DNA of 64,000 bases from Hyaloperonospora brassicae (GCA_947650285.1 CANTFL010001429.1:310001-374000), one strand, 5' to 3'; shown: positions 21,680 to 31,091, counted from the first letter of the stretch. Notes: generated from the letters alone by a model not told the origin. Program-made: numbers and translations.

Positions 21680-22496
21680 TGGTGGGAGGTGGCGTGTTGC
21701 TCCGCACCTTAGGGTTGTGACCCGTGGCTTCCATTGTAGCCGGAGCATAACGCTTACGTGTACACTGGCCTCTGGCCTTGAGCTTGGCATACTCGAACCG
21801 CAGCTTCCGTTCCAGACGAACGTCAGCCACATCGGCGCTGGCCCGCAGCGTTGGCACACTGCTAAGATGCCGCTTGCGGTACACCCAACAGATGAACTCA
21901 TTGTCCTCCTCCTCGGGCAGTTCGCCAGCGAACAACAAGATGGGCACGCCCTTTATCGGTCGAACCGAAACACCACGAGAAAGACTCTCAAGGTGTGCAA
22001 GGTACTGACCTTGCGTGGTGTAGGCTGGTTCGAGATACCTCTCATTTAGAGCCTGGCGAAAGGCGATATCTTCTGGCGACGTAGCCTCGGGGCCAATGGC
22101 CCATGTTGCAAGGCTACGGCCTTCCGTTTGACGGAGGCGTTGCTCCACGTCTGGTGTTGAGAACACGTAACCACTCCGGTTTTGAATAACCGCCTGGGTA
22201 TGAGTGCGACGTAGAGCACGCTCCTTACGCTGACGGATCAGCTGCTGTTGCTCGTCGAGCGGGTTCGTGATGATGTTCTCATCTGCGTCTGTTGTATGAT
22301 GCTGCGCCACTGGCGCGGTGATATCACCACGTTCAACGAACGGATTCGATGCTGTAAGAGGACGAGCCTCAGGTACAGCGGAGTGGGATGATATCCCGTC
22401 ATCTCCATGGACACTGGTATCACTACCATAGTCCACATCCTCATCGAAGTCGAGGTAAGAGGAAAGAGTCCGAGACTCATTGGGTGGCAAAGCCAT
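21198..22496 (-). CDS. Antisense ORF of gypsy B: 432-aa coiled-coil protein
   Basis: An intact 432-codon frame opposite to pol. Its ATG (context CACCATGG) is 108 nt inside the 3' LTR, and its last 482 nt overlap the integrase tail and chromodomain on the other strand. The N-terminal 60 residues are acidic and Ser/Pro-rich, residues ~75-240 look folded (NPLDEQQQLIRQ, GRSLATWAIGPEA, GVPILLFAGELPEEEDNEF, YRKRHLSSV), ~245-350 are basic and disordered, and ~356-402 form a heptad coiled coil. F carries a protein of the same order, about half identical by eye. No signal peptide, membrane segment or Env feature. I do not recognise a known family. It is open while pol here is broken, suggesting it matters. 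A 3' LTR antisense promoter is inferred. Confidence 0.75.
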   Translation of the reverse strand: MALPPNESRTLSSYLDFDEDVDYGSDTSVHGDDGISSHSAVPEARPLTASNPFVERGDITAPVAQHHTTDADENIITNPLDEQQQLIRQRKERALRRTHTQAVIQNRSGYVFSTPDVEQRLRQTEGRSLATWAIGPEATSPEDIAFRQALNERYLEPAYTTQGQYLAHLESLSRGVSVRPIKGVPILLFAGELPEEEDNEFICWVYRKRHLSSVPTLRASADVADVRLERKLRFEYAKLKARGQCTRKRYAPATMEATGHNPKVRSNTPPPTTIGEKRSRSQGDPGHDVQKHPRRKGSPAEGVSHTPTSSPTPGTLATSPDTGIGHDDDVAEGFSPHGTGGSLAHRAASVAVGVPKEEHEKVLRELSGLRETLGKTQNELGAMQARVQALELALARVDGQLDLLVRMQQSTSRPYFQAQAPPSSHGTGPDTA

Positions 22497-22592
22497 GGTG
22501 TTTCGTGTTTAGCAACCGCGAGGTTAAGCACACACACACACCGACCTCTTCGAGGAAAGAAGCCGATTGACGTTTGGTGGTAACGTCAGTCT

Positions 22593-22604
22593 GGTGGGGG
22601 AGGG
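22593..22604 (+). promoter_or_regulatory. Polypurine tract of gypsy B
   Basis: GGTGGGGGAGGG directly before the 3' LTR, the RNase H-resistant primer for plus-strand synthesis. F has the same tract in its own orientation. Confidence 0.8.
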
Positions 22605-23080
22605 TGTGACGGGGTTACACGTCGGCTGGTAGTCGACGATAGGTGTGGTGCACACAAGAGAGGGGGGTTACCCTATAAAGTAATTTTAGAATACAGTGAG
22701 TGTATCAATTGTTGAAGACTGATGTCTGTCATCAATTGATTGCGAGATCTTATAAGAGGTTATTTAGGGCAGGTTAAATACGTTGTTCTAAGGTGTTCTT
22801 TTAGGTTAATCAAAGAAATAAAAATTCAGTTCCCCTTTTGATCAGTAAGAGACACGTGCCTTACGAGGCGTCTTTGATCGATTGGAGCTAGCAATACCTG
22901 TGAAGGTAGCTACTCCTGAGCACTCTGTGCTGTGATTCTTTTGAATCGTTTGGTCCCTTAGGAACGGGGACCGTAAGCTCTCTGAGCTTGTTGACTCTCT
23001 GAGTCGGGTTGTAGAACCAAAGTTGCTCGTAAGAGCGTTAAGTCTTCCTCTGACTTAAGGAGCTGTGTAGCTCCGCTACA
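22605..23080 (+). repeat. 3' LTR of gypsy B (476 bp), fused to element D
   Basis: Starts TGTGACGGGG and ends GCTACA. It differs from the 5' LTR at many positions, including the GGTTGTAGAACC and AGCAC/GTGCT hairpins. The terminal hairpin (22620-22638) has arms CGTCGGCT and AGTCGACG, with one G-T pair where the 5' LTR has G-C. The next base belongs to the D interior. Confidence 0.88.
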
Positions 23081-23208
23081 CCCCCTTAGCTGATAGTCAC
23101 TGCGTGACTATCGAAAATTATGGCGGCCACCCCTTGGGCGCCATTGAGACAGGGAGCACCTGTTGGGTCAGTTCCATTCATAACTCGACCTGACCTCGCA
23201 TAGTTAAC

Positions 23209-24758
23209 ATGTCTATGCGGGGTGACTCAAGACACGCAAAGCCCGCTGCTGTGCCAGCCTCTGCGGCAGACGATTCGTCGTCTGCTGTTTGTTCTTCGCC
23301 TGCAGCAAGAGGTGCTGCAGGTGCACGCGGTACCGCACCTCGTGCGCATGATGAACCCGACATTGAGGTCATCTACTCTGTCGAGTCAAACGTGTCTGAC
23401 TCGGGCAATGCTGCAGAGGCGTCTCGATCACCGGCGACGCCTCAGTATTCGCCAAGGCCACTGCCAAACGAACGGACTCGTGAGTTGCAACACATTCTGT
23501 TCGGCAGTGATGACGAATCAGATGATGAGTATGTTTGCTCATCACCGCAATCAGCTCGTGCTCCTTCGCACGAGCGACTTGACGATGGTGCAACCCATCG
23601 TCATACTAACAATCGTGGTAACGACAAAGGTACCACTGTGAAGCGTGATGAGATGAAGCCGTGGCGTTGCCTGAACGGCTCATCAATGGCTTGTCTCACG
23701 AGACAAGCCAACACCATCGAATACCCTTATTCGTTGCGACTGAGCTTCACGGCTTGGATCCCATCGCGAGTAACTTTCGCGCTGAGGAAGACTTTTATCT
23801 CGATGTCTTCCTTAGACATCGATGGTACAACAACAACCAAAAGCGTGACAAGGCCTCGCTTTTGGGCTGCGTGGAACGCGTTCGTCCAAAACGTAAAGAA
23901 TTTGGACGCGAAGGGTGGCTTAAGAAGCTTGAGGCGACAGACATCAGGTTCGAAAAGCGAACGCCAACCGGTGCCAGGTACCGGTTGCATTGTTTATCAA
24001 GTGAGGCCGGCATTCCATGCCTCACTTGAGTAGAACCTTGTGCGAGTTGTGCTGACAACTCGCAGCGTGCACATAGGGATGTGTGTTCCCTCGATTCGAC
24101 CTGGGGAAGGGCACACATCTCGACTGAGATGCGTGACGCGATTGAAAACTTGCAATACGTCTAAAAGCGCCAAAAGCGCGTGTATACCGATGGTCCCTCG
24201 GACCAATCGGATGAGTCTCGTCATACTGGCGGACGAGACCTTCAACATCCATCAACAGCTGAGAGCGAGGCTCCCAGCTGTTCCAAGAGGGTGGATACCC
24301 CCGCCACTGGACGAGGTAGCTCGTCCTTGATCCTGAATCGTCACGGTGATTCAAGATACGCTCCACTAGAAAGCGTTGACCACCGTGAGTCCACCAAAGG
24401 ATGTGGTGGAGTAGGGAAGACCTCCTCCAGATGATTCGGCTCACCATCTCAACCCTTACGAGATGGATCGCGCAATCGATGAATTATGCGATGACTTAAA
24501 GCACGAGCGCGAGGCTGATCGGGCGAGAGACCGCGCCGATTATGCCACTGCGCAGCTTCAGGTCCAGCGGGATGTCCGCTCCCTTTACGTCGAGCTGGCG
24601 ACAGCTCGCGGGAGATATCTCGGTTGAGTTCCGAGGTATCATATCTGCGCGACCAGACGGATCGTCTGGAGCGCGAACGCAAGAACTTGATGGATATCCT
24701 TGAACGTGGGGGCTATCTTCATCGGAAGAAGAAGGCTCGTAATGACAGTAGGGCCTGA
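23209..24758 (+). pseudogene. Antisense ORF of gypsy D, broken
   Basis: Homologous along its length to the intact 534-aa antisense protein of E, starting at the same ATG (MSMRGDS). Frameshifts near 23680, 23870 and 24400, a stop near 24030 and a lost segment (about 24490-24520) interrupt it. The coiled-coil region (DRADYATAQLQV, LERERKNLMD) is still readable. Confidence 0.75.
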
Positions 24759-25362
24759 GCCTCCCCAAGTAAAACGTAGGGTGCGTGCGCATCCTACGTG
24801 GCAATTCGATCGTGTATGCATTGCTTTTGCGATGCAACACTCGAAATGGCCCGATGTATTTCGGCAGTAGTTTACTACTGCCGACACTAGTGACTGCATG
24901 TCCAGGTAAGTTTACCGTAGACAGTAGTACTAGGTCGTTAACCTTAAATGAAAGAACATTTTCTCTTCAATTCTTGTCTGCGTTCCGTTTCTGAAGGTCC
25001 ACCGCATTTGCGATGGAGTCCTGAACAAAACAGACTACCGCCTCTCGAGTCAGCAGGAAGTTCTCTGCTGACTCGTTGTTTTGTCTTTCAATGCGATTCG
25101 TGCGCACTGCTAAGAGGTTCTTCTCTTCTTCAGCGAGGTTGTCTTCTTCCTCGCTGGAATAATCGTTGACGATGCTGAATGTACCAGCATCGTCATCATC
25201 ATCCGAGTCAATAATAGCGTCATCGCTATTATTGAGGTGATCTTCTTCATCGATGTCGACTTGATCGACATCGGCATCATACGTGACGACGTTTGCGTCG
25301 ACACGTGATGAGCAAGAGCCAAAACGGTTTTTGCTCGAGCGAGTCCCTTCCCGCTTATCCAA
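24022..25362 (-). pseudogene. Gypsy D integrase tail with chromodomain, broken
   Basis: Pieces 25362-24967, 24840-24496 and 24447-24022 correspond to the single 410-codon frame of E: acidic linker (VDQVDIDEEDHLNNS, DSDDDDDAG), GPY/F-like segment, and chromodomain (RFLVERILNHR, YLVQWRGYPPSWNSWEP). Frameshifts near 24950 and 24460 break it. Confidence 0.8.
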
Positions 25363-28300
25363 GAGTCATACTCTAGAAGGGCGGGAATACATGGATGGCG
25401 TAATCCATTCACGTAAAACGGTGTGTGCTGTGTCGAAGCATGCACCGAATTATTGATGGCGAATTCCACCATTGGAAGGAATTCGCTCCAACTCGAAAAC
25501 GAGTGGACATATCCTCGAAGGATCTCTTCAAGGACACGGTTTGCACGTTCCGTCTGACCGTCTATTTCCGGATGGTCAGAGGTAGACATCTTCAATCGTG
25601 TTCCGAGAGAACGTAACACGATTTGCCAAAATGCCGCCGTGAACCGAAAGTCACGGTCGGACACGAGTTCACGGGGCAACCCGTGGAGTCGGAAGATCGT
25701 GTCAAGAAAGACACGAGCACAACCGGGTGCCGTGATGGAATTGGGCACTGCAGCAAGATACACCATCTTGCTGAACCGATCAACGAACACAAGAATACCA
25801 TTATTCTTGTGAGCTTCTCCGGGAAACCCGAAGACGAAGTCCATTGAAATGGACTGCCAGCACTCTGCCGTGACCGGTAGAGGCTGTAATGGTGCTCGGG
25901 ATGAAGGACTAGGCTTCACCCGTTGACAAACTTCGCAAGCACGTATATACTTGCGAACAAACTGATACTGGCGGGGCCAGTAAAAGTCACGACTTACCGT
26001 GAGGTAAGTCTTTTCCCTTCCACGATAGCCGCTTGTTGGGGCATCGTGACACTCGTACATGATGCGCAACCGCAAATCATGATGAGCGGGTACGACGACA
26101 CGAGGCGTTTCGTCGGCAACAGCTGTATAGTACAGCAATCCGTTGCGTGTACTACACCGATCCGATGAGGTTCGGTACAAAGCCGGTAAATCCCTCATGG
26201 GTTTACTGGATGGATTCACCAGATGATCCATCAATCGCAGAAGATCCTTATCTTCCGCGTATGCCTTTCGTACGTCGTCAAGTAAACTTGACGACGGGAC
26301 ACTGACTGACAGTGTCGCAACAGTGGGCTTATCCTCACTGTTATATTGTGCGTCCGGCTCGAAATCGGGCCGGCGCGAAAGAGCATCCGCGACGACATTG
26401 AGTCGTCCCGGTTTATACTCCACGGAGAAGTTATACTCCGCGAAGAAAGACAGCCACCTCGCCATTCTTTGCGAGAGGTGTGGGCTGTTTACTTCCGTGT
26501 GTAATGACGCATGGTCCGTGTAGACAACAAACGGTCTATCTCCCAAGAGATAGACGCGAAACTTAGCCAGTGCGTATTTCATGGCAAGGAGTTCCTTGTC
26601 ATGCACTGGGTAATTACGCTCAGCTGCTTGCAGCTGACGCGACTGATAACAGATGACGCGCTCCGCGCCATCTGCATCGAACTGCATTAACGCACAGCCG
26701 ATTGCGAAAACGCTGGCGTCACAGACCACATGAAATGGTCTGTCCTGATCTGCAATCGCCAAGATCGGCGATTGCATCAAGCTCCGCTTGATACCTTCAA
26801 AGGAACGCTGGCACTCAGCGTTCCATAACCACTTGACATTTTTCTTGAGCAAGCAAGAAAGATGAACAGTCATCTCGGCGTAGTTGCGCGAGTACTTGTG
26901 CAAGTATGCCGCTAGCCCAAGGAACTTCCTTAGTCCCTTGACATCAACTGGCACTAGCCAGTCGGTGATCGCCTTGATCTTTTCGTGATTAGGGCGTACG
27001 CCGTGTTTACCCACGATGCACCCAAGAAGTGGTATTTCGCTAGCCGCGAATATACACTTCTTGAGGTTGGCGTACAACTTATGCTTGCGCATAAGTTGAA
27101 GGACTTGACGAACGTGAGTTCTGTGAACTTCAACGTCCGTCTTCCCGTCCATAGCCCGTCTATGGACGAACACATCGTCGAAGTAACTCGGTGCGAAGTC
27201 TCGCACCGGTCTCAACAGATTTGTAACACATATGTTGAAAGTAGCAGGGGCATTAGTCAGACCCTGTGGCATCACTAGCCACTCCCACAACATACCGCTG
27301 AGGGTGCTCACTGCTGTGTACGGGATGTCCCGTTCACGCATGAGGATCTGATAGAATCCATCGATCAGATCCATGGACGAAAAGATGGTACTCTTTGACA
27401 TACCATCTATGATTACGTCCTTCCTCGGTATCGGCGTCTGAGCCGGTACCGTTGCAGCATTCAGCTTGTTGAACGCGTGCACTATCCGCCATCCTCCTGT
27501 GGCCTTTCGCACACAGAAGGTCGGAGAGCTGTGAGGGGATGTCGATTCCCTCACATGGCTCGCTGCTAAGCGATCGGCAAAGAACTTGTCGATCGCTGGT
27601 ACTTGTTCACGAGGCAGTGGCCACTGCTTCATGATACAGTACTTCGAGCCCGGTTTGAGCTCGATCTCGTGTCGAGTGCCTTTGCCCTTAGGCAACTCGC
27701 AAGGTACGGATTCAGGGAACACGTCCTTGAATTCGATCAAATCCTTATACAAAGGATTTGCCTGAAGCGACTCCCAGGATTGAGACGTGTATCGCTCAAT
27801 CCGAGTCTTCTCATCGATGACACTTTCGTCCATCGATGAACTGCTGAGAACCCGTTCGTTCTCATCAAATACTGTCGCCGACCGAATATCGGCCACATAC
27901 TCATCCTCTGTGACGAGTATGCAGATCTGCTTGACTTTTTCACTACGCGGATCACACAAGAACCGTTTCGGTTCTAGCGTCGGCAGTTGAATTATCTCCG
28001 AAGTTAATTTCGGAGGCGCAACCAGATCAAGCGTATAAGCGCCTACGCTTGATCCGTCATTAACTAAGACGTTCAACGTCTCGATTACTTCCTGGGAACT
28101 CCGTTCCACAGGTTGCTGAAGGCCTAATCCTTCAGCAAGTGACTCTTGAGGAATTCCTTCCTCAAGTACGTGGGGACTTATTCCCTCGACGTCTTCCGAC
28201 TGTGGCTGTGCAACCACAGCCAGGGAACGATCCTCTACGGTCGACTCTCCAGTAGACCTAAGATATCCGTGTTGCCCCTTGGGGGCAACCGGTCTACTCT

Positions 28301-28505
28301 TGCTAAGATGTCGCCCGCTAGGCGTGCATCCACGTCCCGGTCCACTCGACTTATTCGAGTGGTGGACCTTCGGCGCCGCCTGTACTTCTGTACAGCCGCT
28401 GGAAGCTTGCTCCATAGTGTAGTGATCAAGTACTCTGTGATCTTGTGCAGTCGTGCTAACGACCGTACCGCAAGTGAGGCCATCGCACTCACTCGCAGTA
28501 CATCC
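25110..28505 (-). CDS. Gypsy D pol: RT, RNase H, integrase core (long open frame)
   Basis: Open for 1101 codons from 28415, and in the same frame back to a TGA at 28507-28505 region that replaces a Cys codon of E. It holds RT (PIPRKDVIIDGM, YFDD), RNase H (VCDASVFAIG), the HHCC zinc site (CEVCQRVK) and the integrase core (MDFVFGFP, SDRDFRFT, DGQTERANRV). The D, D35E residues are present. As in E, the frame leaves the integrase C-terminus after DSW, and the chromodomain is in the -1 frame. One stop separates it from protease, so D cannot make full Gag-Pol. Confidence 0.85.
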   Translation of the reverse strand, partial: GCTASECDGLTCGTVVSTTAQDHRVLDHYTMEQASSGCTEVQAAPKVHHSNKSSGPGRGCTPSGRHLSKSRPVAPKGQHGYLRSTGESTVEDRSLAVVAQPQSEDVEGISPHVLEEGIPQESLAEGLGLQQPVERSSQEVIETLNVLVNDGSSVGAYTLDLVAPPKLTSEIIQLPTLEPKRFLCDPRSEKVKQICILVTEDEYVADIRSATVFDENERVLSSSSMDESVIDEKTRIERYTSQSWESLQANPLYKDLIEFKDVFPESVPCELPKGKGTRHEIELKPGSKYCIMKQWPLPREQVPAIDKFFADRLAASHVRESTSPHSSPTFCVRKATGGWRIVHAFNKLNAATVPAQTPIPRKDVIIDGMSKSTIFSSMDLIDGFYQILMRERDIPYTAVSTLSGMLWEWLVMPQGLTNAPATFNICVTNLLRPVRDFAPSYFDDVFVHRRAMDGKTDVEVHRTHVRQVLQLMRKHKLYANLKKCIFAASEIPLLGCIVGKHGVRPNHEKIKAITDWLVPVDVKGLRKFLGLAAYLHKYSRNYAEMTVHLSCLLKKNVKWLWNAECQRSFEGIKRSLMQSPILAIADQDRPFHVVCDASVFAIGCALMQFDADGAERVICYQSRQLQAAERNYPVHDKELLAMKYALAKFRVYLLGDRPFVVYTDHASLHTEVNSPHLSQRMARWLSFFAEYNFSVEYKPGRLNVVADALSRRPDFEPDAQYNSEDKPTVATLSVSVPSSSLLDDVRKAYAEDKDLLRLMDHLVNPSSKPMRDLPALYRTSSDRCSTRNGLLYYTAVADETPRVVVPAHHDLRLRIMYECHDAPTSGYRGREKTYLTVSRDFYWPRQYQFVRKYIRACEVCQRVKPSPSSRAPLQPLPVTAECWQSISMDFVFGFPGEAHKNNGILVFVDRFSKMVYLAAVPNSITAPGCARVFLDTIFRLHGLPRELVSDRDFRFTAAFWQIVLRSLGTRLKMSTSDHPEIDGQTERANRVLEEILRGYVHSFSSWSEFLPMVEFAINNSVHASTQHTPFYVNGLRHPCIPALLEYDSWISGKGLARAKTVLALAHHVSTQTSSRMMPMSIKSTSMKKITSIIAMTLLLTRMMMTMLVHSASSTIIPARKKTTSLKKRRTS

Positions 28506-30179
28506 TCACGCTTGTGGACGCTCCAAGATGTTCATCAGATGGCCATCTGATGAACAAGCGGCAGGCATCTTCACGGATCGATGCTGCCAGCTCACCCTTG
28601 GCTCGTACTTTCTGAGCCAAGGTAATCCCAGGATGACATCAAATTTGTCATCCAGATCCAGTACGATGAAATCCTCATCGTACTGTTCGCCCTCTAACGT
28701 GTAGTGGATTCCGACTACACGTTTCTTAACGGTAATCGATGCGCATGTTGCAAGGCGCACCGTCATCCTAGTGAGGGGAATGTCGCGCTCAACGAACTTG
28801 ATCCTACGACCCTCTAGTGACTGGCGACGAACAAAGTTGTTCGACGAACCACAGTCTACTAGGGCTCGAAGCGACAAATCATTTGTCGCTTCCAACTTCA
28901 AGGTGATGAGCGAAACGTCATCACCAGGTGCAGAGACACACAATGATTGTGTATCTAGAGCAACGTTCGTCAAGAGATTTGCAAATTCTCTTGAGGTTGC
29001 TGGATCAGTAGGGCGCTCCGCCTCTACTGACCCCGACCATTTTTTTACTGGTCCGTCTCGCTGTTGCGGCTTCGCAACAGCGCTGGAACCACGACCATTG
29101 CCCTTCTTGGCGAATGGTCGTCCATTTCGCTCAGTACTGTTTGGTACTGGGCGTGGAGCACTACACTCATATGCGTAGTGCCCTAACTTCTGACAGCGAT
29201 TGCACCTCTGCAATCGCTTGTTATTTGAAGAGCGAGGTCTCTCGCTCTCAACATAACAGAGGTCCATTGGTTCTTGACCTCTGATCTCTTGTCGTCTCGG
29301 TGGACGATAAGAGTTTGAGCTAGCATGAGCCTGTCTCATGCTAAAGTCTTCCTGTTCCGCGGCTGATATCGCATCTTCCAGCGTATTCAGCTCAAGGCGG
29401 AACAGGTGGCTCCTGACGGGCCCTTCTGCGAGCCCTTGCATGAACACCGTAATCAACGTGTGTTCATGGACTCGGTTAGCAGTTATACTACTCGCAAAGA
29501 GTCGTATATGTTGAGCGTAAGCGTGCACATCACGCTTACCCTGCTTGAGTTTCAGGAGCTCTGAACGAGCCCTGAACTCAGCCCGTGGCGGCTCAAACGT
29601 TTGTCTGAGCCGGGCCTTGAAGTCATCTGGCGACCTAAACACATTTGGGTCGCTACTCTCGAATCCCAGGGACCAAGTTTTGGCACGTCCCGCCAAGTGG
29701 GTTTGAGAAAATGTGAGCTTCATTTGCTCACCTTCGACGCGACGAGCCCTTAGGGCTCTGTCGAGTTCGACAAACCACAGTAACAGGGAGTCCTCCGGGA
29801 CTCCACTGTACTTGGAAATGTCAACTTTCATGACTTCGGGACGACGCGCATGTGCCGTCCCGCCCACAGCAGCATGGAATTGCTGCTGTCTCAACAGCTC
29901 TGTCTGTTGAGCACCGAGTTCTCTCAACTGCTCGGCCTGTTGAGAGCCTTGCTGGTGAATCAAGGCTACTTTTTCCCTTTCGGCGACAAGCTTACTTTGG
30001 ATGAACTTGGCTATAGCGGCATGTTGTTGGTCTCTGTCTAGAGACTCCAACATGGTGCTGACGACGAGTTCGCCTACGGTAGAACTCATTCGTTCTATCT
30101 CACTCCATTCGATGTCACTCAAATGGGTAAACCCTTCACGCGTGGCGTGAAAGGTTTCTTCGTCATCCAACATGTTCAT
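28506..30179 (-). CDS. Gypsy D gag-protease fusion ORF (557 aa)
   Basis: Gag and protease are in one frame here. Gag starts MNMLDDEETFHATREGF, has a glutamine-rich helical region (about residues 60-95), a capsid region (LVELDRALRARR, HLAGRAKTWSLG) and knuckle CNRCQKLGHYAYEC. Protease follows with VDCGSSNNFVRR. Compared with E there is one extra A in the slippery A-run (A7 instead of A6, about 29040-29046), which fuses gag to pol and removes the need for frameshifting. Whether that is a lesion or a variant strategy is open. Confidence 0.85.
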   Translation of the reverse strand: MNMLDDEETFHATREGFTHLSDIEWSEIERMSSTVGELVVSTMLESLDRDQQHAAIAKFIQSKLVAEREKVALIHQQGSQQAEQLRELGAQQTELLRQQQFHAAVGGTAHARRPEVMKVDISKYSGVPEDSLLLWFVELDRALRARRVEGEQMKLTFSQTHLAGRAKTWSLGFESSDPNVFRSPDDFKARLRQTFEPPRAEFRARSELLKLKQGKRDVHAYAQHIRLFASSITANRVHEHTLITVFMQGLAEGPVRSHLFRLELNTLEDAISAAEQEDFSMRQAHASSNSYRPPRRQEIRGQEPMDLCYVESERPRSSNNKRLQRCNRCQKLGHYAYECSAPRPVPNSTERNGRPFAKKGNGRGSSAVAKPQQRDGPVKKWSGSVEAERPTDPATSREFANLLTNVALDTQSLCVSAPGDDVSLITLKLEATNDLSLRALVDCGSSNNFVRRQSLEGRRIKFVERDIPLTRMTVRLATCASITVKKRVVGIHYTLEGEQYDEDFIVLDLDDKFDVILGLPWLRKYEPRVSWQHRSVKMPAACSSDGHLMNILERPQA

Positions 30180-30212
30180 GTTGGATGTTGTGGTCCTTGG
30201 AAGGACTACAAA

Positions 30213-30221
30213 GTGCTACCA
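30213..30221 (-). promoter_or_regulatory. Primer-binding site of gypsy D (TGGTAGCAC)
   Basis: Same nonamer and 2-nt offset from the LTR as in B and E; complements the 3' end expected of initiator methionine tRNA. Confidence 0.65.
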
Positions 30222-30223
30222 GG

Positions 30224-30574
30224 TGTAACGGGGCACACCCTTGCGTGAACTTGACGCAAGGGTTTGAGGTGCCCCGACAGACGTACACGAGGCAAACGAG
30301 GAAGCGTAGATTAGGGTAAAAGTAGAACTGTTATATTAATAAATTAAGTCTTTTTGCTACTGTCTCTTTGTTTAACCTGACTTAATTATAGTAATATAAC
30401 TGAGTGTATGGTGACGTCTCGTCACCACTCATTGCGCGCGTCCTGCGGCGATTGGTGGGTTGATATCATCACGATATCAACCAATGAGCAGACGTTTTGG
30501 TCGACCCTTCACCAATATCACCATTATCAATGATATTGTTCAAAGAATATTCACTTAATATTCTTTATTGTCAT
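30224..30574 (-). repeat. 5' LTR of gypsy D, inner part
   Basis: Matches the E LTR with substitutions and is interrupted by E after GTCAT. It keeps the hairpins seen in E, e.g. AAAGAATATT/AATATTCTTT (30542-30566, 10 bp) where E has a 9-bp stem with a different loop. It continues at 38554. Confidence 0.88.
30570..30574. repeat. Target-site duplication GTCAT (left copy) of element E
   Basis: GTCAT directly precedes the E 3' LTR and recurs directly after its 5' LTR at 38549-38553. Confidence 0.92.
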
Positions 30575-30962
30575 TGTAACGGGGCACACCCTTGCGTAAC
30601 TTAACGCAAGGGATTTGGGTGCCCCGACGGACGTACACGTGGCGAGCGAGGAAGCGTAGGTAGGGTAAAAGTAGAACTGTTATATTAATAAATTAAGTCT
30701 TTAAACTACTGTCTCTTCGTTTGACTTAATTCAATTATACTAATATAACTGCATGTATGGTGACGTCTCGTCACCACTCATTGCGCGCGTCTTGCGGCGA
30801 TTGGTGGGTTGATATCATCACGATATCAACCAATGAACAGACCCTTTGGTCGACCCTTCAATATCACCACTTTGGTGATATTGTTTAAAGAATATCCATC
30901 TTATATTCTTTATTGTCACTTTCCTTAAGTGACAATATCATGTAACGGGCTGCCCCGTTACA
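30575..30962 (-). repeat. 3' LTR of gypsy E (388 bp)
   Basis: Termini TGTAACGGGGC and GCCCCGTTACA are an 11-bp perfect inverted repeat, longer than the usual TG...CA. Internal hairpins: CCCTTGCGT/ACGCAAGGG (30589-30612), TGGTGACG/CGTCACCA (30758-30776), GGTTGATATC/GATATCAACC (30807-30831), CAATATCACCA/TGGTGATATTG (30859-30883), AAAGAATAT/ATATTCTTT (30887-30911), TATTGTCACTT/AAGTGACAATA (30911-30937), TGTAACGGG/CCCGTTACA (30941-30962). Confidence 0.93.
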
Positions 30963-30973
30963 TCACCCCCCTT
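30963..30973 (-). promoter_or_regulatory. Polypurine tract of gypsy E
   Basis: Minus strand AAGGGGGGTGA directly before the 3' LTR; presumed primer for plus-strand DNA synthesis. Confidence 0.75.
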
Positions 30974-31091
30974 AACTGATAGTCACCGTGTGACTATCGA
31001 AATATGGAGGCCACCCGTTGGCCACCATTGGGACAGGGAGCACTTGTTTGGTCCGTTCCACTCACTTTCCGCTTGACCTCGCATAGTTAAC

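Larger units (their letters stand above)
15371..23080 (+). mobile_element. Ty3/gypsy chromovirus element B
   Basis: LTR, primer-binding site, intact gag, frameshift signal, pol with chromodomain, long antisense ORF, polypurine tract and 3' LTR. Pol has at least three frameshifts and one stop. The two LTRs (477 and 476 bp) differ at many sites, so the copy is old or recombined. No target duplication is visible: the left flank ends TTATTC while the right LTR joins straight to the interior of element D (CCCCCTTAGC), so the right boundary is a rearrangement rather than a simple insertion site. Confidence 0.93.

Noticed and set aside
21198..22496. Antisense ORFs as an env-like gene
   Set aside because: They are on the opposite strand and lack a signal peptide, glycosylated ectodomain or membrane anchor.
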